Shown piece by piece: positions 63,175 to 64,000 of a DNA stretch of 64,000 nt. The position numbers were made by a program, and so were the translations under genes. The notes below the pieces were generated by a model. That model saw nothing but the letters and a program-made list of their open reading frames with translations. It searched no databases and was not told the origin of the DNA. The number at the start of each line of letters is the position of its first letter. The first letter of the stretch is position 1. The DNA is from Acinetobacter lwoffii (GTDB taxonomy: Bacteria > Pseudomonadota > Gammaproteobacteria > Pseudomonadales > Moraxellaceae), in the NCBI RefSeq assembly GCF_015602705.1, contig NZ_CP059081.1, positions 2,861,702 to 2,925,701 on the forward strand. The letters run 5' to 3'.

Positions 63175-63482
63175 CTGTTTTCATCCATTGAAATCTCGAT
63201 TTATGCCCAAGCATAGCGCAAAATACCTCAGGATTTTTAGCTCTACGGTTAAAAATGGCATGACTGTGTATTCTCGGCATGTGTATATGAGCAGATCAAT
63301 AGATTCATTGTTTTTGACAAATATGAGATGAGTTCCGGGCTTGTATCAAGCTAGATCTCTGCAAAAAAAATAAGTTTTAAGATAAAGTGATGAGTCTTTT
63401 TAATAATAAAACAGTGTATTTAATTCTTAAATTCTGAAAATAAAAAAGCCTGCAAGAGCAGGCTTTTTTAAATCGTTGAACC
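63175..63482. other. 308-bp region with a terminator and no gene
   Basis: The left part would hold the pncA promoter. The right part holds the terminator at 63441-63469. Nothing else stands out. Confidence 0.5.
63441..63469 (-). terminator. Terminator of the MFS gene
   Basis: AAAAAGCCTGC-aaga-GCAGGCTTTTT (63443-63453 with 63458-63468). Confidence 0.85.
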
Positions 63483-64000
63483 TTACACTTTGGTGCGGTT
63501 CACTAAAAACAGCATACATAATGCAGAGATAATGATACATGGGATCGCAGCAGTAATGACCCCCGCAGCACCGAAACCTGCTGTCAATAACTGACCCGCG
63601 ATGACTGGACCCAGCATGGCACCAATACGGCCAACTGCAGATGCAACACCAACACCAGTACCACGCACTTCTGTCGGATAAACGATACTACCGAAGGCAT
63701 ACAGTACACCCTGACAGCCAATCACGAAGGCACCGGCCAATGCGGCTGCCATATACATCTGGTTCAGCGAGCTTGCACCATTCAGCGCCAGTAGACCTGC
63801 CAGAATACCGCCGTACATCAACAGGATCACATAGGCTTTCTTCCAGCGGTCGGTCAGCATACCCAAAATAATCGTACCAATCGTCGCTGTAACCATGAAG
63901 TAGAATTGTGCAGTTGAACCATCTTTACGGGTAAAGCCAAGTTCCATAAACAATGATGGCAACCAGCTCAACATGATGTAAACCACCATCAAGGTAAAGA
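63483..64000 (-). CDS. MFS transporter, aromatic acid:H+ symporter-like (5' end outside window)
   Basis: C-terminal part of a major facilitator, about 172 codons, continuing past the right edge. Five to six membrane segments remain. WLPSLFMELGFTRKDG near the start, LGMLTDRWKKAYV (the second-half loop motif) and IVYPTEVRGTGVGVASAVGRIGAMLGP are typical of the AAHS group, which imports benzoate-, vanillate- or protocatechuate-like acids. The specific substrate cannot be read from this fragment. Confidence 0.82.
   Translation of the reverse strand, partial: FTLMVVYIMLSWLPSLFMELGFTRKDGSTAQFYFMVTATIGTIILGMLTDRWKKAYVILLMYGGILAGLLALNGASSLNQMYMAAALAGAFVIGCQGVLYAFGSIVYPTEVRGTGVGVASAVGRIGAMLGPVIAGQLLTAGFGAAGVITAAIPCIIISALCMLFLVNRTKV

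Noticed and set aside
1..64000. tRNA or rRNA genes, CRISPR arrays, prophage
   Set aside because: I looked for conserved tRNA arms, regularly spaced repeats and phage gene runs, and saw none.

Overview
The window is bacterial chromosome, almost certainly from the genus Acinetobacter (Moraxellaceae). The evidence is the gene order murG-murC-ddl-ftsQ-ftsA-ftsZ-lpxC, an FtsZ with the divergent C-terminal tail of this genus, a Crc/ExoIII homologue next to pyrE, and moderate GC content. I cannot name the species. No tRNA, rRNA, CRISPR array or prophage is visible. The only clear mobile element is one IS1-family insertion sequence.

Layout. 1-7.8 kb: division and cell wall operon on the minus strand, ending in lpxC, which runs off the left edge. 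8.2-10.7 kb: an MFS transporter, gshB and a DUF3565 protein. 10.8-14.0 kb: copper resistance genes (a small secreted Cys/His protein, copA, copB). 15-17.5 kb: a cold-shock gene, a candidate small RNA, pyrE, a crc/exoIII homologue and a second candidate small RNA, followed by the IS1-family element. 18.5-30.3 kb: mixed metabolic and envelope genes (ArsC-like reductase, alpha/beta hydrolase, azoR, diguanylate cyclase, an ankyrin/outer-membrane/dsbD operon, hpf, tsx-like porin, acetyltransferase), ending in an AT-rich cassette of unknown genes. 30.4-36.0 kb: complete urea ABC transporter urtABCDE. 36.3-45.6 kb: parE-yqiA, a lipase-like protein, dsbB-gshA and several DUF proteins. 45.9-64 kb: argS-SPOR, psd-rhodanese, pncB, katB-like catalase with an ankyrin partner, dtd, serB/SMP, ppk1, a BASS transporter, pncA and a truncated AAHS-type MFS gene.

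The most striking content is regulatory. Two GGA-rich intergenic transcripts flank the pyrE-crc gene pair, at about 15464-15585 (minus) and 17377-17530 (plus). The first is preceded by a perfect match to the GacA upstream activating sequence TGTAAG-N6-CTTACA. The second has a degenerate version. In both, the box lies exactly 44 nt before the proposed -10 hexamer. Both end in an intrinsic terminator and carry many GGA motifs, some in hairpin loops. This is the architecture of the RsmX/Y/Z and CsrB family of CsrA-titrating RNAs, so I propose a Gac/Rsm RNA pair around the catabolite repression gene.

Functional links within the window: thiol and redox homeostasis (gshA, gshB, dsbB, dsbD, azoR, catalase), NAD salvage (pncA with pncB), nitrogen supply (urt operon with a near-consensus sigma-54 promoter), and copper detoxification.
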